Shown here in pieces: positions 63,902-64,000 of a DNA stretch of 64,000 nucleotides. Within the stretch, counting starts at the first letter, position 1. Each line of letters starts with the position of its first letter. This stretch comes from Branchipolynoe longqiensis. Its lineage: Eukaryota; Annelida; Polychaeta; Phyllodocida; Polynoidae. The stretch is taken from NCBI GenBank assembly GCA_030323885.1, contig CM059188.1:114184776-114248775 (forward strand), in the 5' to 3' direction. Both the position numbers and the translations under genes were made by a program. The notes beneath the pieces were generated by a model that was given only the letters and a program-made list of their open reading frames with translations, searched no databases and was not told the DNA's origin.

Positions 63902-64000
63902 TAAAACCTCTCTAACCAACCACCTCCACAGCACGACCACCCCCTATATCGATCGCTTTATTTGGGTCCAAACAATACCATTGTAAGGATATCCTAACTC
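63902..64000. mobile_element. Pogo/mariner-type MITE, cut by the window edge
   Basis: TA then CAGTAAAACCTCTCTAACCA, ACCACCTCCACAGCACGACC, CCCTATATCGATCGCTTTAT: the left part of the family at 42328. Confidence 0.85.

Noticed and set aside
58810..64000. Search for the terminal METTL26 exon(s)
   Set aside because: No frame with the expected continuation after INMIHISEWAASQ was found. The region is SINEs, MITEs and a minisatellite.

Overview
The window reads as nuclear DNA of an invertebrate animal, most likely a mollusc. It has no operons, no ribosome binding sites and no dense coding. It is a sparse, intron-dominated stretch packed with tRNA-headed SINEs, miniature inverted-repeat elements (MITEs), solo LTRs, decayed retroelement coding fragments and long minisatellites. 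Several SINEs resemble repeats I associate with molluscan genomes. That assignment is from memory and no search was run.

One host gene runs across nearly the whole window on the + strand: a METTL26-like (UPF0585 / C16orf13 family) predicted SAM-dependent methyltransferase. I find three exons. Exon 1 CDS is 827-983, exon 2 is 42143-42230 and exon 3 is 58532-58700. The splice sites are canonical (GTATGT; CAG/GTAAGC; polypyrimidine-CAG/GTGGGT). The phases interlock exactly (1, then 2, then 0), and the joined frame runs through the family landmarks: an N-terminal AAERNK segment, the glycine-rich LASGTGQHV motif, WQPTD, and LILCINMIHIS. About 138 codons are present, and the C-terminal third must lie beyond the right edge. 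Intron 1 is about 41.2 kb and intron 2 about 16.3 kb. Almost everything else here is intronic repeat.

Layout. 1-826: GC-rich 5' flank with a 19-bp minisatellite and TGACCT motifs. 1-13 kb: a 165-bp tandem array, pogo-like MITEs, SINEs, a MULE-type MITE, a decayed ORF resembling DIRS-type retroelement ORF1, and a (CACACT)n tract. 13-18 kb: an 800-bp MITE with internal tandem units, and many copies of the main SINE. 18.9-22.3 kb: a 26-bp minisatellite carrying three different insertions, then a second minisatellite. 22.7-26 kb: a second MULE-type MITE and a 1.74-kb TIR element filled with mirror-image GTGTCT/AGACAC arrays. 26-33 kb: two solo LTRs, SINEs, MITEs, and a 34-bp minisatellite. 34-42 kb: further minisatellites, one apparently born inside a SINE, and TIR elements. 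42.1 kb: exon 2. 42.2-50 kb: MITEs and two large minisatellites (1.75 and 1.6 kb). 50-57 kb: LINE 3' fragments, and a decayed multi-copy gene interrupted by a SINE and a solo LTR. 58.5 kb: exon 3, followed by more SINEs and MITEs.

The most informative signals are target-site duplications that can be read directly: 9 bp for the MULE-type MITE (two copies), 4 bp for the LTR family, 3 bp TTA/TAA for two Harbinger-like elements, and 11-15 bp for SINEs. I see no prokaryotic system, CRISPR array or defence island. The long open frames in the minisatellites are period artefacts. Boundaries of repeat copies are judged by eye and may be off by several to tens of bases. SINE family names A-D and the MITE groupings are mine.
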